This document shows positions 4,031-5,531 of a stretch of 5,531 nt of DNA, one piece after another. The position numbers and the translations under genes were made by a program. This DNA comes from an uncultured Lachnospiraceae bacterium. Lineage in GTDB: Bacteria > Bacillota > Clostridia > Lachnospirales > Lachnospiraceae. The notes under the pieces were generated by a model. The model was given only the letters and a program-made list of their open reading frames with translations, did not search any database and was not told the DNA's origin. How positions within the stretch are numbered: position 1 is the stretch's first letter; each line of letters starts with the position of its first letter. The DNA is taken from contig CADCPJ010000008.1 in assembly GCA_902803245.1 (NCBI GenBank), positions 1 through 5,531 on the forward strand, read 5' to 3'.

Positions 4031-5531
4031 TCACACACTTCCGCCGTTGAAGAGCGGCTTCAGTTCCGCCGCATGGTTCTCAAAAATGTCGAGAAGTACA
4101 GCATCCCAGTGCCTCGCGTCCTTTAAGGAGGAGCCGAACACATAGTCCTCCTGGCCGTAGTCGATGACGTCGAAGCCGGGAACGGCCTTGCTCGCGCCCG
4201 CGGTGCGGTATGCAGCTGCCGAGGGAAGGTCGAAGGACACCTTGGAGAGGTTGCTCATATCCACCCACCCGCTGATATCGGTGCCGTTCGGCTCCGACGC
4301 AGTTCCGTTTGCGGTCTGCCGCGCCGGCGCACTCTTGAAGATCGTCACCGCGTCGTCCGCATACTTGCCGAACATCTCATCCACGTAAAGGACGAAGGAA
4401 TTTCCGAAGATCTCGGACGGCACGTGCCCGCCGTCCCACTGCCACTCGATCGAAGCATCCGTGCCGGCAAGCAGCCATTTGATCTCAAGGTTCAGCGAGG
4501 CGAAGAGAGACATATCGCCCTCCGCGGCGCCCATCACAAGGCGCGTCCATGCCGGCTTCTCGGCGTCCCTGTCGCTTATGTAGGGGGTCGGATCGTAGAG
4601 CGAGACGATGTTCCTTCCGAAGCGGTCTCCGTTTTCGATGGAGCGGATGTCCGTGCGGTAAGCCGCCCTCATTGTCTCGAAATTGATGTAGTCCTGGGAG
4701 TCGATGCTGCTGCCCGCGGCCTGCGTCGTTCCGCCCGTGGGCGTTCCGACCGCCTGATTCCCGAGCCCGGTGCCCGCTGCCGTCTCAGTGTTGTTCACTG
4801 CCGTCCCGATGCTGCCAGCTGCAGGGGCTGCATCGTCCGCTGCCGCCGCTGAGCCGTCCACAACCGTCGCTGTGCTGCCACCTGCAGGGGCTGCGCCGTC
4901 CGCAGCTGCCGCTGAACTGCCGGCATCGCCGCCTTCCGCTGCCTCCGGGGCTGACCCGCCCTCCGCGTCGGAGGCGGCAGCATCAGCTGACGCCGATGCG
5001 GATTCTCCAGAGTCGAGACCGTCAATCTCCGCCGCAGTGAAGTCCGCTTCCTGGCCCGCCTGGACGGCAGGTGCCGAAACAGTCTCGCTCTCGGCGAGGA
5101 GGTTGATCTCTCCGCTCTGGTTGTAAACCGGCTGGGAATCTTCCGTCCCGGTCTCCGCACCTGCCGCGGGCGCTGCGGGAAGGGTGCCTCCGGCAGTCTC
5201 CCCGCTGTCAGCGCCGTCTGCCTGATCTGTGGAAATGGCGGACACATCTGCATCTCCGGGAGCGCCGGGAGCGCCTGCCGCTCCGGGGCCGCCGGGAACG
5301 CCAGGGCCTCCTGCAGCTCCGGGACCGCCCATGCCGCCCATGCCGCTTTCGCTCCTTGCGTATCTGCCTTCAAGGAACGCCTTGGCCTTCTCGCTTGCAG
5401 TCATCGCCGACACGGCTGCGTCTTCCAGGGCATTTCCCTCTTCATCAAACCACGTCCAGTCTTCGGCGTAATCCAGGTTGTCGAGATACCACTGCAGATT
5501 GGAAATGAACTCCTGCAGGTAGAGGTTGAGG
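4031..5531 (-). CDS. Tannase/feruloyl esterase-like alpha/beta-hydrolase, C-terminal part (5' end outside window)
   Basis: The frame is open to the window edge, so the real start lies beyond 5531; 499 residues are visible. Residues 1-60 resemble the lid helices of subtype B tannases. Residues 63 to about 279 are a low-complexity Gly/Ala/Pro/Ser linker. Residues 280-390 match the C-terminal catalytic part of tannases: an Asp-Pro-x-x-Tyr element, then WTRLVMGAAEGDMS (acid Asp339, or Glu337) and WDGGHVPSE (His369). The nucleophile serine motif (GxSxG) would lie upstream and is not visible. Residues 416-490, with SKAVPGFD and a following FG...HWDAVL element, resemble a tannase segment that normally sits before the acid and histidine, so the order is rearranged. 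The family hydrolyses esters such as galloyl or feruloyl esters; the substrate here is unknown. Secretion cannot be judged without the N-terminus. The family call relies on remembered homologues, including the Lactobacillus plantarum tannase. Confidence 0.65.
   Translation of the reverse strand, partial: LNLYLQEFISNLQWYLDNLDYAEDWTWFDEEGNALEDAAVSAMTASEKAKAFLEGRYARSESGMGGMGGPGAAGGPGVPGGPGAAGAPGAPGDADVSAISTDQADGADSGETAGGTLPAAPAAGAETGTEDSQPVYNQSGEINLLAESETVSAPAVQAGQEADFTAAEIDGLDSGESASASADAAASDAEGGSAPEAAEGGDAGSSAAAADGAAPAGGSTATVVDGSAAAADDAAPAAGSIGTAVNNTETAAGTGLGNQAVGTPTGGTTQAAGSSIDSQDYINFETMRAAYRTDIRSIENGDRFGRNIVSLYDPTPYISDRDAEKPAWTRLVMGAAEGDMSLFASLNLEIKWLLAGTDASIEWQWDGGHVPSEIFGNSFVLYVDEMFGKYADDAVTIFKSAPARQTANGTASEPNGTDISGWVDMSNLSKVSFDLPSAAAYRTAGASKAVPGFDVIDYGQEDYVFGSSLKDARHWDAVLLDIFENHAAELKPLFNGGSV
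4801..4926 (-). repeat. Two imperfect 63-bp tandem repeats in the hydrolase linker
   Basis: The block at 4801-4863 recurs at 4864-4926 with roughly three quarters of bases identical, and an almost unbroken shared core around gcaggggctgc. The period of 63 bp equals 21 codons, so the frame is kept. The encoded units read approximately GSAAAADDAAPAAGS and SSAAAADGAAPAGGS. This suggests the linker grew by in-frame duplication. Confidence 0.7.
5255..5344 (-). repeat. Ten collagen-like X-Y-Gly triplets
   Basis: The hydrolase frame reads GMG GMG GPG AAG GPG VPG, then GPG AAG APG APG, which is ten uninterrupted triplets with Gly in every third place and Pro often in the middle place. Gly-X-Y runs form collagen-like helices when long; ten triplets is short, so this may be only a flexible spacer. 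The GC-rich repeats at DNA level could vary in copy number by slippage. Confidence 0.75.

Larger units (their letters stand above)
4694..5344 (-). repeat. Low-complexity Gly/Ala/Pro/Ser-rich linker inside the hydrolase
   Basis: About 217 codons of the hydrolase encode almost only Gly, Ala, Ser, Pro, Asp, Glu and Thr, with hardly any aromatic residues. The stretch is acidic and probably disordered. It begins with ten collagen-like triplets and contains a 63-bp imperfect repeat. It separates the lid-like helices from the catalytic acid/His part. The frame is intact throughout, so it is translated and is not a decayed region. Such linkers are common in secreted or surface proteins, but the role here is inferred. 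Confidence 0.8.

Noticed and set aside
4424..5126. Plus-strand Ala/Ser/Pro-rich frames opposite the hydrolase linker
   Set aside because: The low-complexity composition is the mirror of the repetitive linker; no ribosome binding site or domain supports them.
4795..5373. 192-codon minus-strand frame overlapping the linker in another frame
   Set aside because: Arg/Pro/Gln-rich, unlike any known domain, and nested in a longer frame whose flanks align with hydrolase sequence.
5411..5413. GTG at 5413 as the true start of the hydrolase
   Set aside because: The same frame continues upstream to 5531 with protein-like sequence (LNLYLQEFISNLQWYLDNLD), and an alpha/beta-hydrolase needs an N-terminal core, so the gene is cut by the window edge.
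5229..5471. Plus-strand frame with collagen-like Gly-Ala-Pro repeats
   Set aside because: It is the antisense of the collagen-like run; glycine-proline codons read as Gly/Pro on both strands. The minus-strand frame is the one continuous with the hydrolase.

Overview
The window looks like chromosome from a fairly GC-rich member of the Clostridia, most plausibly Lachnospiraceae. This rests on the lineage-style sequences of the dihydrofolate reductase and thymidylate synthase, strong GGAGG-type ribosome binding sites, and a tannase-like hydrolase of a type I associate with gut clostridia. The species cannot be named. All convincing genes lie on the minus strand, so transcription runs from high to low coordinates. 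The long plus-strand frames are antisense shadows.

Layout in transcription order. (1) 5531-4031: the C-terminal 499 residues of an alpha/beta-hydrolase related to subtype B tannases and feruloyl esterases; its 5' end lies outside the window. A linker of about 217 residues rich in Gly, Ala, Pro and Ser interrupts it. A conserved segment that normally precedes the catalytic acid and histidine instead lies after them. (2) 4018-3980: a near-perfect 39-nt palindrome of REP-like appearance, abutting the thyA ribosome binding site. (3) 3967-3119: thyA, thymidylate synthase. (4) 3053-2553: dihydrofolate reductase. (5) 2433-2086: a small DUF1622-type membrane protein. (6) 2018-54: a 654-residue protein without a signal peptide that joins a ParB-like domain to a BMP (Med/PnrA-like) ligand-binding domain. 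(7) 57-1: two tandem copies of a stop/start junction (ATGA), giving a 14-codon ORF followed by the probable start of the next gene.

ThyA and DHFR form a functional pair: ThyA oxidises methylene-tetrahydrofolate to dihydrofolate while making dTMP, and DHFR regenerates tetrahydrofolate. The spacing (65 nt thyA-dfr, 119 nt dfr-DUF1622, 67 nt DUF1622-BMP) allows one transcript or several; I see no convincing promoter or terminator between them. The BMP protein probably heads a further translationally coupled set, perhaps sugar/nucleoside-type ABC transporter genes, but those are not visible. No RNA gene, CRISPR array, transposase or phage gene is seen. The least ordinary items are the rearranged hydrolase, the ParB-BMP fusion, the duplicated start/stop junction and the palindrome at thyA.
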